Below are positions 1-5,681 of a DNA stretch of 5,681 nucleotides, in pieces. The notes beneath the pieces are model-generated. The model did no database searches. It was not told the DNA's origin and saw nothing but the letters and a program-made list of their open reading frames with translations. Position 1 is the stretch's first letter. Each line of letters opens with the position of its first letter. Source of the DNA: an uncultured Rhodospirillaceae bacterium (GTDB lineage: Bacteria; Pseudomonadota; Alphaproteobacteria; Rhodospirillales; Casp-alpha2). Location: positions 1-5,681 of the forward strand of contig CAJWVP010000201.1 in the NCBI GenBank assembly GCA_913048145.1, read 5' to 3'. A program made the translations under genes and the position numbers.

Positions 1-492
1 CACGTGTTCGGTGTAGCGGCCAACCACGTCATCTAGACGCCGCGCCCGACCAAGCCGGTCCGGATTGGCGCGATGCACACCCACACCATTGTCCATGCGC
101 GCTTCGATGGCCCCCTCCACCTCGTCGGAGAGCTTGTATCCATCCGGGCCAAAGAATTTGATTCCATTGTCATGATAGGGATTATGCGATGCCGAAAGCA
201 TGACCCCCAGGTTAGCGCGCAACGAACGCACCAGCATGGCAATTGCAGGTGTCGGCATGGGCCCAACCAGGATCACATCCATGCCGACCGAAACAAAACC
301 CGACGTCAGCGCAGGCTCCAGCATGTAGCCAGACAGCCGCGTGTCCTTGCCGATCACCACCCGATGACGATGCCCCCCCTGAATAAAGTGCCCTCCTGCC
401 GCCATGCCAACGCGAAGCGCTGTCTCAGCCGTCATGGGATCGGTGTTAGCGGTCCCGCGCATGCCGTCCGTGCCAAATATTTTCCGGTTCAT
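1..492 (-). CDS. glmM: Phosphoglucosamine mutase, N-terminal part (3' end outside window)
   Basis: GlmM converts glucosamine-6-phosphate to glucosamine-1-phosphate in the cytoplasm, on the route to UDP-GlcNAc for peptidoglycan and lipopolysaccharide. The frame is open from an ATG at 492-490 to the left edge, giving 164 codons of a protein that usually has about 450 residues. The product begins MNRKIFGTDGMRGTAN, the family's N-terminal signature (usually FGTDGIRGTAN). The phosphoserine loop LSASHNPYHDNGIKFF follows at residues 99-114, with the predicted phosphorylated serine at 102, the same position as in the E. coli enzyme. GKDTRLSG at residues 48-55 is also typical. The metal-binding and sugar-binding domains lie beyond the edge. 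The start is preceded by a weak purine stretch (GGGGA on the minus strand). The gene is divergent from the SDR gene across a 187-nt gap. Family assignment is very secure; integrity of the rest cannot be judged. Confidence 0.96.
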   Translation of the reverse strand, partial: MNRKIFGTDGMRGTANTDPMTAETALRVGMAAGGHFIQGGHRHRVVIGKDTRLSGYMLEPALTSGFVSVGMDVILVGPMPTPAIAMLVRSLRANLGVMLSASHNPYHDNGIKFFGPDGYKLSDEVEGAIEARMDNGVGVHRANPDRLGRARRLDDVVGRYTEHV

Positions 493-544
493 AGGTCCCC
501 GAATGCAATTGGAGCCGTCAACGTTTTCGATTTTTCGCTTCAGT

Positions 545-560
545 AAGCTACGGCGTACTT
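545..560. promoter_or_regulatory. Imperfect dyad between divergent glmM and SDR genes, possible operator
   Basis: The 187-nt gap between the two divergent starts (493-679) is AT-richer than its surroundings. It contains a near-palindrome: AAG, one unpaired C, then TACG, a central G, CGTA and CTT. Such a dyad in a divergent gap could bind a dimeric regulator, but it is short, occurs once and has a bulge. I found no convincing -35/-10 pair on either strand in this gap, so the promoters of glmM and the SDR gene are not placed. The assignment is speculative. Confidence 0.12.
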
Positions 561-644
561 TATTGCAATTCCGTTAAGTCGTAGAGTCACGAATTGTTAC
601 AGATTCTTCCCGATTTGGCGACTTGCAATCACATTGGCAATCCC

Positions 645-658
645 GGAAGCTGTCTTCC
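645..658 (+). other. Small hairpin in the SDR gene leader
   Basis: GGAAG (645-649) and CTTCC (654-658) form a perfect 5-bp stem with a CTGT tetraloop, about 10 nt upstream of the SDR ribosome binding site. A second CTTCC at 606-610 could compete for the same GGAAG. The structure is visible in the sequence, but stems this short are common by chance and no regulatory role can be shown. Confidence 0.15.
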
Positions 659-668
659 AACCAAAGAA

Positions 669-674
669 GAAAGG
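669..674 (+). promoter_or_regulatory. Ribosome binding site of the SDR gene (GAAAGG)
   Basis: A purine-rich GAAAGG ends 5 nt before the ATG at 680. This supports that start over the in-frame ATG at 623, which would add 19 residues (MQSHWQSRKL and more) in front of the first beta strand. Those extra residues have no counterpart in ordinary SDR proteins, and the site would then lie inside the gene. Confidence 0.55.
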
Positions 675-679
675 TTCCC

Positions 680-1423
680 ATGGCACCGGAAAAACGCACC
701 GCTCTAATTACGGGATCGGGCCGTAACATCGGGCGCGGTTGCGCCAAGGTACTGGCCCAAGCAGGCTTCAATATCGTTCTTAACGGATCATCCAACCGTG
801 CCGACTGCGAAAGCGTCGCTGAAGAGATTAGAGCTCTTGGTAGTGATAGCATGATCGCCATGGGGGATATCGGCGACAAAGCCGCCAGCGACGACATCGC
901 GAAGACGGCATTGGACGCTTTCGGCCGGATCGACGTCCTGATCAACAATGCCGCAATTCGGCCGGCGCAACCGTTCCTCGAAACCACCGATGATGTTTGG
1001 GCGCGAGTGATGGACGTGAATTTCAACGCTGCCATCTGGTTATGCCGCGCCTTCCTACCGGGCATGGTGGAGGCCGGATGGGGCCGTATTGTCAACTTCA
1101 CCGGTATGAACGCGCAGCGCGGCACTGGCGGGCGGCCTGTTGTCACGGCATCGAAACACGCCTGCTGGGGCCTGACGAAGGCTCTGGCGCGGGAATTCGG
1201 TCCTCAGGGCGTGACCTGCAACATCATCTCTCCGGGGACCTTTCCAGATCAGGACTTGGACGTCGCCACGTCCAACGCCATGCAAGAGTTATTGAAACAG
1301 ACCCCGGTTGGACGTTTGGGCACCAGTAACGACATCGCCGCCATAGTCGGATTACTATGCTCCCATCAGGGTGGCTTCATAAACGGTCAAATTCTTCAAG
1401 TGAATGGTGGCGTGGAAACCTGA
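680..1423 (+). CDS. Classical-type short-chain dehydrogenase/reductase homologue with altered catalytic triad
   Basis: This is a 247-aa protein of the FabG-like SDR family, which normally carries out NAD(P)-dependent carbonyl/alcohol chemistry in the cytoplasm. The Rossmann fold is clear. The dinucleotide loop is TGSGRNIGRG (11-20), with Asn16 at the usual middle glycine, a variant I believe occurs in other SDRs. Other family marks are an acidic residue after beta 3 (GDIGD, 62-66), LINNAA (87-92), the structural Asn114, the PG motif (185-186) and a C-terminal GQILQVNGG (236-244). Ser37, Ser38 and Arg40 after beta 2 hint at NADP(H), which is an inference. Aligned through ASKHACWGLTKALA (157-170), Lys159 is kept, but the catalytic Tyr is Val155 and the catalytic Ser, 13 residues earlier, is Gly142. 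The frame is intact, so decay is not evident. The gene sits alone, convergent with folP and divergent from glmM. The substrate is unknown; the protein could be a non-standard enzyme or a non-catalytic binder. Confidence 0.9.
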   Translation: MAPEKRTALITGSGRNIGRGCAKVLAQAGFNIVLNGSSNRADCESVAEEIRALGSDSMIAMGDIGDKAASDDIAKTALDAFGRIDVLINNAAIRPAQPFLETTDDVWARVMDVNFNAAIWLCRAFLPGMVEAGWGRIVNFTGMNAQRGTGGRPVVTASKHACWGLTKALAREFGPQGVTCNIISPGTFPDQDLDVATSNAMQELLKQTPVGRLGTSNDIAAIVGLLCSHQGGFINGQILQVNGGVET

Positions 1424-1460
1424 GGATCGCCCGGAGGTTTAGCAATTTCATCGCATTGCC

Positions 1461-1504
1461 ACAGCTAATCGCTGTCTTCGCGCTCACCGACTCCATTGAC
1501 AGCG
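1461..1504. repeat. Short inverted repeats in the convergent SDR-folP gap
   Basis: The 145-nt gap between the converging SDR and folP genes holds no open gene. It contains ACAGC (1461-1465), GCTGT (1471-1475) and ACAGC again (1499-1503). The middle copy can pair with either flank. The longer pairing is CGCTGTC (1470-1476) with GACAGCG (1498-1504), 7 bp with a 21-nt loop. No T-run follows, so this is a poor intrinsic terminator for the SDR transcript. It may be chance. Confidence 0.15.
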
Positions 1505-1562
1505 GGGATTAAGCCTAAGGTGCCCCTCCTCTAAAATCGATTGCCACCATAAAGAAATTTCC

Positions 1563-1582
1563 CGCATCCTACGAAGGATGCG
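1563..1582 (-). terminator. Hairpin at the folP stop codon, candidate weak terminator
   Basis: CGCATCCT (1563-1570) and AGGATGCG (1575-1582) are perfect reverse complements. They give an 8-bp stem with a 4-nt loop that overlaps the folP TAG (1571-1569). On the minus strand the stem is followed by GGAAATTTCTTTAT, a broken T-rich stretch rather than a clean run of T. It fits the 3' end of an ftsH-folP transcript, but the tail is poor and the overlap with the stop codon means terminating ribosomes would disturb folding. It is less convincing as a plus-strand terminator because TTCGGCG follows there. Confidence 0.35.
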
Positions 1583-2426
1583 TTCGGCGAATGGCCTCCC
1601 AAACATCGAAGGCCTGCCGGGTCTGAGCCACATCGTGTACACGAAAAATTTGCACACCGAGGTCTCGGGTCGCCAACGCCGCGGCAACCGATCCAGCGAC
1701 CCGCTCTTGCGGGTCTTCTGCGCCGGTCAAGCGACCGATGAAACTCTTCCGCGACACACCAAGAACCACCGCACACGCCAATGCGTGGAGGACGTCCATG
1801 TGTGCCAGAAGCTCCAAATTGTGATCCAATGTCTTACCAAACCCGATGCCCGCGTCTACGGCAATCCTATCGCGCGAAATCTCCGCAGCTTCACAAACCG
1901 CGATCCGCCCGGCCAGATAATCACGGATGTCCTCGGACGGCACATCGTACGTAGGGTTGTCCTGCATGGTCTGCGGCGCCCCTTGCATGTGCATAAGGAT
2001 CACCGACACGCCAGTTTCCGCAACCACCGCCGCGGCATCCAGATCACCATCCAGCGCCGTGACGTCGTTGACGATCTTCGCTCCCGCTGCCACTGCCGTG
2101 CGCATGACCGCAGCGCGTTGACTGTCGATGGAGATCAGTGCGCCTTCATCGGCCAAGGTCTCGATGACGGGCGACACGCGCGCGCATTCTTCATCCACAG
2201 ACACAGGCGTCGCACCAGGCCGTGTAGACACACCGCCGATATCCAGAATGTCCGCTCCTGCAGCAAGCATGGCGCGACCCCTGCGCACAGCATCCTCAAC
2301 CCGCAACGCCTCTCCTCCATCGGAGAAGCTGTCTGGCGTCACATTGACAATGCCCATGATGCGGGGCCGGTCCAGGCTGAGGCCAGCGAAGGTTGACACT
2401 TTAGGCTGGACAATGCGATCGGCCAT
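1569..2426 (-). CDS. folP: Dihydropteroate synthase
   Basis: FolP joins 6-hydroxymethyl-7,8-dihydropterin pyrophosphate to p-aminobenzoate to make 7,8-dihydropteroate, in the cytoplasmic folate pathway; it is the sulfonamide target. The 285-aa product has full family length. In order it shows MGIVNVTPDSFSDGG (24-38), DIGGVSTRPGA (62-72), SIDSQ (99-103), VNDVTAL (119-125), LMHMQG (144-149), DAGIGFGKT (191-199), GVSRKSFIG (223-231, pterin-site Lys227) and a C-terminal RVHDV (262-266). Two family positions differ: Val66 stands where GGESTRPGA has Glu, and Ala192 replaces the Pro of DPGIGFGK. All other core motifs are present, so activity is likely. The ATG at 2426 lies 17 nt after the ftsH stop with only a weak GGA upstream, which suggests translational coupling to ftsH in one operon. 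The gene ends in a hairpin. Confidence 0.96.
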   Translation of the reverse strand: MADRIVQPKVSTFAGLSLDRPRIMGIVNVTPDSFSDGGEALRVEDAVRRGRAMLAAGADILDIGGVSTRPGATPVSVDEECARVSPVIETLADEGALISIDSQRAAVMRTAVAAGAKIVNDVTALDGDLDAAAVVAETGVSVILMHMQGAPQTMQDNPTYDVPSEDIRDYLAGRIAVCEAAEISRDRIAVDAGIGFGKTLDHNLELLAHMDVLHALACAVVLGVSRKSFIGRLTGAEDPQERVAGSVAAALATRDLGVQIFRVHDVAQTRQAFDVWEAIRRTHPS

Positions 2427-2443
2427 CCAACGCGGTCCGAGCG

Positions 2444-4375
2444 TCAGGATCCAGGCTGCGGCTCGATGTCCCCAATACCCGACGAGCCCTTGTCCTTCTT
2501 CGCGGGAGCACTGCTTGGAACGGAAGCTTTGCGACCGCCCTCGGGCGTCGTGTAGTCGTCGTCCTTGCGGACGATTTCCTCCCCGCGCAGAAGCGCATCG
2601 ACATCGTTACCGGAGAGCGTCTCATACTCCAAAAGTCCCTGAGCGATCACTTCTAGGTTGTCGCGGTTTTCGGTAAGAATACGGCGCGCATTCGTTTCCG
2701 CCTCATCGATCAGATCGCGGACCTCCTGGTCGATGATGGCGGCTGTCGCATCCGAGACGTGTTTCTGGCGCGCCACGGAATGGCCGAGAAACACTTCCTC
2801 TTCATTGTCTGAATAGCGCAGGGGACCGAGTTTGGCGGAAAAACCAAATTCAGTGACCATGCGCCGGGCAATGTTAGTGGCCTGTTGAATGTCGTTACCG
2901 GCACCCGTGGTGATGTTCTCCTTTCCAAACACCAGCTCCTCGGCAATCCGGCCGCCGTACATAATGGCCAAACGTGACTTCAGCTGGATTTCGGACTGTG
3001 ACAATTGGTCACGTTCCGGCAGGTTCATGGTCACACCCAGTGCGCGGCCGCGCGGAATAATCGTCACCTTGTGAAGCGGATCGGTTTTAGGCATGCGCAG
3101 GCTCACCAAGGCGTGTCCGGCTTCATGATAGGCTGTAAGTTTCTTCTCGTCCTCACTCATCACCATGGACCGGCGTTCGGCGCCCATCAGGACCTTGTCC
3201 TTGGCATCCTCGAATTCTTGCATGGTGACGACGCGCTTGCCGACGCGGGCCGCCAAAAGTGCGGCCTCGTTAACCAGGTTAGCCAGATCTGCACCGGAGA
3301 AACCAGGAGTGCCTCGAGCGATCACCCGGGCGTCAACGTCGGGCGCCAGCGGCACCTTCGTCATATGCACCTTCAGGATCTTCTCACGACCCAGGATATC
3401 TGGATTGGGCACAGTGACCTGGCGGTCAAAACGTCCCGGACGCAGCAGCGCGGGGTCCAGAACATCCGGACGGTTGGTGGCGGCGATCAGGATCACGCCC
3501 TCGTTCGATTCGAATCCATCCATCTCCACCAGCAACTGGTTGAGCGTCTGTTCACGCTCGTCGTTGCCACCCCCCAGGCCCGCACCCCGGTGCCGGCCCA
3601 CGGCGTCTATTTCGTCGATGAAGATGATGCAAGGCGCGTTCTTCTTTCCCTGTTCGAACATATCTCGAACACGCGACGCACCAACACCGACGAACATCTC
3701 CACGAAGTCGGAGCCGGAAATGGTGAAGAACGGAACGTTGGCCTCGCCAGCGATAGCGCGGGCGAGCAGGGTCTTACCGGTACCCGGCGGACCAACGAGC
3801 AGGCATCCCTTTGGGATCTTGCCGCCCAGGCGCTGGAATTTCTGAGGATCTTTGAGGTACTCGACAATTTCCTCTAATTCCTGTTTAGCCTCATCGATGC
3901 CGGCGACGTCCTCGAAGGTTACACGGCCCTGCTTCTCGGTCAGCATGCGGGCCTTCGATTTCCCAAAGCCCATGGCCTTGCCACCTCCCGATTGCATCTG
4001 GCGCATGAAGAAAATCCAAACGCCGATGAGCAACAGCATGGGGAACCATGAGAGGAGGATCGAGAACAGGGTCGGCGAACCCTCATCTGACGGCAACGCG
4101 CGGATGCGCACGCCTTGCTTGCGCAAGGTGTTGACCAGGGTCGGATCATCCGGTGCGTAGGTTTGAAACTGACGGCCGTCGCGGAACTGCCCCGTGATGG
4201 CCTGGCCTTGAATGGTAACCTCCCGAATATCGCCCTGCTCAACTGCCGTGACGAAATCGGAAAAAGCCATGGCTCCCTGCGCATTCCGGGGCGAGGTGCC
4301 TTGAAACAAGTTAAAAAGCGCGAACACCAAAAGCGCGATGATGACCCAGAGGGCCAGATTGCGGCTAAAATTCAA
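2444..4375 (-). CDS. ftsH: ATP-dependent membrane zinc metalloprotease FtsH
   Basis: FtsH is a hexameric inner-membrane AAA+ protease that extracts and degrades damaged membrane proteins and selected soluble regulators. The 643-aa product has transmembrane segment 1 at about 7-24, a short periplasmic domain, and transmembrane segment 2 at about 103-124. The AAA+ module carries Walker A GPPGTGKT (195-202), the pore motif FVG (228-230), Walker B IIFIDEID (250-257), and a second region of homology with Arg fingers at 312 and 315. The protease domain has HEAGH (417-421) and a third zinc ligand at Asp495. Lys201, Phe228, His417, His421 and Asp495 have the same numbers as in E. coli FtsH. The tail from about 603 is polar, rich in Lys, Ser and Pro, and probably disordered. 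The start is TTG (4375-4373): it has a good ribosome binding site and gives the usual alphaproteobacterial N-terminus (MNFSRNLALWVIIALL). It is followed closely by folP. Confidence 0.98.
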   Translation of the reverse strand: MNFSRNLALWVIIALLVFALFNLFQGTSPRNAQGAMAFSDFVTAVEQGDIREVTIQGQAITGQFRDGRQFQTYAPDDPTLVNTLRKQGVRIRALPSDEGSPTLFSILLSWFPMLLLIGVWIFFMRQMQSGGGKAMGFGKSKARMLTEKQGRVTFEDVAGIDEAKQELEEIVEYLKDPQKFQRLGGKIPKGCLLVGPPGTGKTLLARAIAGEANVPFFTISGSDFVEMFVGVGASRVRDMFEQGKKNAPCIIFIDEIDAVGRHRGAGLGGGNDEREQTLNQLLVEMDGFESNEGVILIAATNRPDVLDPALLRPGRFDRQVTVPNPDILGREKILKVHMTKVPLAPDVDARVIARGTPGFSGADLANLVNEAALLAARVGKRVVTMQEFEDAKDKVLMGAERRSMVMSEDEKKLTAYHEAGHALVSLRMPKTDPLHKVTIIPRGRALGVTMNLPERDQLSQSEIQLKSRLAIMYGGRIAEELVFGKENITTGAGNDIQQATNIARRMVTEFGFSAKLGPLRYSDNEEEVFLGHSVARQKHVSDATAAIIDQEVRDLIDEAETNARRILTENRDNLEVIAQGLLEYETLSGNDVDALLRGEEIVRKDDDYTTPEGGRKASVPSSAPAKKDKGSSGIGDIEPQPGS

Positions 4376-4382
4376 GGCTCGG

Positions 4383-4388
4383 TCCTTT
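4383..4388 (-). promoter_or_regulatory. Ribosome binding site of ftsH (AAAGGA) fixing a TTG start
   Basis: On the minus strand AAAGGA lies 7 nt before the TTG at 4375-4373. This good match and spacing support TTG as the true ftsH initiator. No in-frame ATG occurs close by that would keep transmembrane segment 1 intact. Confidence 0.6.
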
Positions 4389-4396
4389 CTGTCGCG

Positions 4397-4440
4397 GCCG
4401 CCAAGCGGCTCGTCTGTCGCCCGTTGGGGGCCAGAGCCCC
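4397..4440 (-). other. Two GC-rich hairpins in the tilS-ftsH spacer
   Basis: The 87-nt spacer between the tilS stop and the ftsH start can form two compact stems. GCCGC/GCGGC (4397-4401 with 4405-4409) has a 3-nt loop, and GGGGC/GCCCC (4427-4431 with 4436-4440) has a 4-nt loop. The first lies just upstream of the ftsH ribosome binding site. Neither is followed by a T-run on the minus strand, so they are not clear terminators. They could shape the ftsH leader or protect the mRNA. An 8-bp palindrome TCTATAGA (4446-4453) precedes them; on the minus strand it contains a TATAGA, but no well-spaced -35 is seen. Confidence 0.2.
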
Positions 4441-4462
4441 GTTCATCTATAGAGATAGTTCG

Positions 4463-5681
4463 TCAAACCCAATTCGCAATAGAAAATCCCGCAATAGAGA
4501 GCGGTCGACGGGGGCTAAACGCCATCTGCACATCCATAACATCGAAATCCGCGGATTTCTCAATCTCCTCAACGTTATACGCCAGAAGCGGCGCCGAGAA
4601 AACACCCGACGGACCCGCGACCACCGGCATGCTCTCGCGAACGGGCGCGGGCAATTGACGCCAGCAACGGTAGACGTCGCCTCGGCGGGCTTCATCCGAC
4701 CATGGCTGGGTGCCGCCGGCTCTGAGTTGCCATTCACCATTGGGAACACGGCCGGCGCTCACGGCAATGCGATTATCCCAGACAAATGACATGTCGCTTT
4801 CTAAACGGATTCCATTGGGCAGACACCGTCGTTCCCGGCAAATTGTGACCTCGTCCGCCGCGACCATCAACCGGCATCCGCCAAGCGTTACGGACGTGGG
4901 TGATGCGTTTCGGCACAATTCCAAGACCCGGCGAAGCGGTTGAGAACCGGGTAAATGCCAGCGTCCACCAATAGTCGCGATCGCGCGGCCGACGGCGCGT
5001 GTCGCCGTGTCCCACTCGGCGTCAGCCAACGGGCCACGATCGAGACCCAGGAACCCGGCAGGATGGAGGCGGGCATGGTGGGCAAGAAATTGATCCGCGA
5101 CACCTTCGGCAACGGTTCGCATGTATCCGTAATCTTTGGCGGCCACAATTAAGGCGTTGGCGGAGAAACTTCTTTTAGCGATCGAATGGCGCGCCCGTGT
5201 CCGCTCAAATCGGAAATCTGCATTGCTTGGGTCATCAATCCAGCCCTGGTCATCAGTACGCAAAATGGCGCGCAAATCCTCGCGAGAAATACCAAGCAGA
5301 GGCCGTAGCACGCGGCAATGGCGTAACTCCCGAACGGCGGACATGCCTGCTAGCCCGTCAGGCTGGCTCTGATGCCAAAGCCGCATGAGATGGGTTTCCG
5401 CCTGGTCATCTGCCGTATGCCCCAGGAGTACATGGAGAATGTTGCGCCTGTGGCAACAGCTGTCCAGAAGCGCGTATCGCGCGTCCCGGGCTCGGCGTTG
5501 GCGTCCTGTTGCCGGCTTCGGTCCCGTCCACGGAAGAACCTCATGATCGATGCCCCGTGCCCGCATCCAGGTGTCCACTTGCGCCGCTTCCCGGTCGGAC
5601 CCGGCGCGCAAACCATGATCAATGGTAATCGCGGTCACCTGTCCGCCCCGGGCTTTAGCCCAGGCATGCGCTAACAGAGCT
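4463..5681 (-). CDS. tilS: tRNA(Ile)-lysidine synthetase, lacking its N-terminus (5' end outside window)
   Basis: TilS uses ATP and lysine to convert C34 of tRNA-Ile(CAU) to lysidine, so that the tRNA carries Ile and reads AUA instead of AUG. The frame is open from the right edge to a TGA at 4465-4463, giving 405 codons. The P-loop SGGxDS and the true start lie just outside. Residues here are numbered from the first full codon at the edge. ITIDHGLR (18-25) is the second nucleotide-binding motif. Further motifs are ARDARYALL (64-72), GHTADDQAETHLMRL (87-101), LAGM (110-113), RPLL (126-129) and DPSN (150-153). The loop normally reading RGSG between MRL and DGL is HQSQ (103-106). The C-terminal region, weakly conserved in the family, follows to residue 405, and total length should be near the usual 430 or more. 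The gene precedes ftsH by 87 nt in the same direction, as in many alphaproteobacteria. A GTG at 5638 is internal, not the start. Confidence 0.95.
   Translation of the reverse strand, partial: ALLAHAWAKARGGQVTAITIDHGLRAGSDREAAQVDTWMRARGIDHEVLPWTGPKPATGRQRRARDARYALLDSCCHRRNILHVLLGHTADDQAETHLMRLWHQSQPDGLAGMSAVRELRHCRVLRPLLGISREDLRAILRTDDQGWIDDPSNADFRFERTRARHSIAKRSFSANALIVAAKDYGYMRTVAEGVADQFLAHHARLHPAGFLGLDRGPLADAEWDTATRAVGRAIATIGGRWHLPGSQPLRRVLELCRNASPTSVTLGGCRLMVAADEVTICRERRCLPNGIRLESDMSFVWDNRIAVSAGRVPNGEWQLRAGGTQPWSDEARRGDVYRCWRQLPAPVRESMPVVAGPSGVFSAPLLAYNVEEIEKSADFDVMDVQMAFSPRRPLSIAGFSIANWV

Noticed and set aside
73..546. 157-codon open frame on the plus strand over glmM
   Set aside because: The opposite strand encodes unmistakable GlmM; this frame is His- and Arg-rich and resembles nothing known.
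623..679. Upstream in-frame ATG for the SDR gene at 623
   Set aside because: It would add 19 polar residues before the first Rossmann strand, and the GAAAGG site fits the ATG at 680 better.
493..679. Sigma-70 type promoters for glmM and the SDR gene
   Set aside because: The best pairs, such as TTGCAA with a 17-nt spacer and TACTGA on the minus strand, match the -10 consensus too poorly to report.
574..1146. 190-codon minus-strand frame over the SDR gene
   Set aside because: The plus strand has clear SDR motifs and a ribosome binding site; this frame is a low-quality shadow.
1578..2396. 272-codon open frame on the plus strand across folP
   Set aside because: It is a shadow of folP, rich in Arg, His and Cys, with no family resemblance.
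3005..3877. 290-codon open frame on the plus strand inside ftsH
   Set aside because: It is wholly antisense to a gene with every FtsH motif, has no recognisable domain and is explained by codon bias of the real gene.
5636..5638. GTG at 5638 as the tilS start
   Set aside because: The frame stays open to the edge with TilS-like sequence (LLAHAWAKARGG), and the essential P-loop must lie further upstream.
1..5681. CRISPR arrays, tRNA or rRNA genes, insertion sequences, phage genes
   Set aside because: No regular direct repeats, cloverleaf sequences, transposase motifs or terminal inverted repeats were seen.

Overview
This window looks like chromosomal DNA from an alphaproteobacterium, perhaps near the Rhodospirillales. 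The evidence is the minus-strand order tilS, ftsH, folP, glmM, a block I know from that group, together with a fairly high GC content and FtsH and FolP sequences of alphaproteobacterial style. The lineage is inferred from gene order and protein flavour; no search was run.

From right to left, on the minus strand: tilS (tRNA-Ile lysidine synthetase, N-terminus cut off by the right edge), then ftsH (complete, 643 aa, TTG start) after an 87-nt spacer, then folP (dihydropteroate synthase, 285 aa) 17 nt after ftsH. A small hairpin overlaps the folP stop codon. A plus-strand gene for a 247-aa short-chain dehydrogenase/reductase (SDR) homologue lies next, convergent with folP. The N-terminal 164 codons of glmM (phosphoglucosamine mutase) run off the left edge, divergent from the SDR gene. 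No gap between genes exceeds 300 nt: the divergent gap is 187 nt and the convergent gap is 145 nt.

The four minus-strand genes are housekeeping genes for tRNA decoding, membrane protein quality control, folate synthesis and cell-wall precursor supply. They do not form one biochemical pathway. ftsH and folP are almost certainly co-transcribed, and tilS probably is too. The oppositely oriented SDR gene separates glmM from this unit, so glmM probably has its own promoter here.

No mobile element, CRISPR array, RNA gene or obvious new multi-gene system is visible. The most notable observation is that the SDR homologue keeps the fold signatures and the active-site lysine but has Gly and Val where the catalytic Ser and Tyr should be. 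Smaller points are the TTG start of ftsH, altered conserved motifs in TilS and FolP, and several weak dyads or hairpins between genes.
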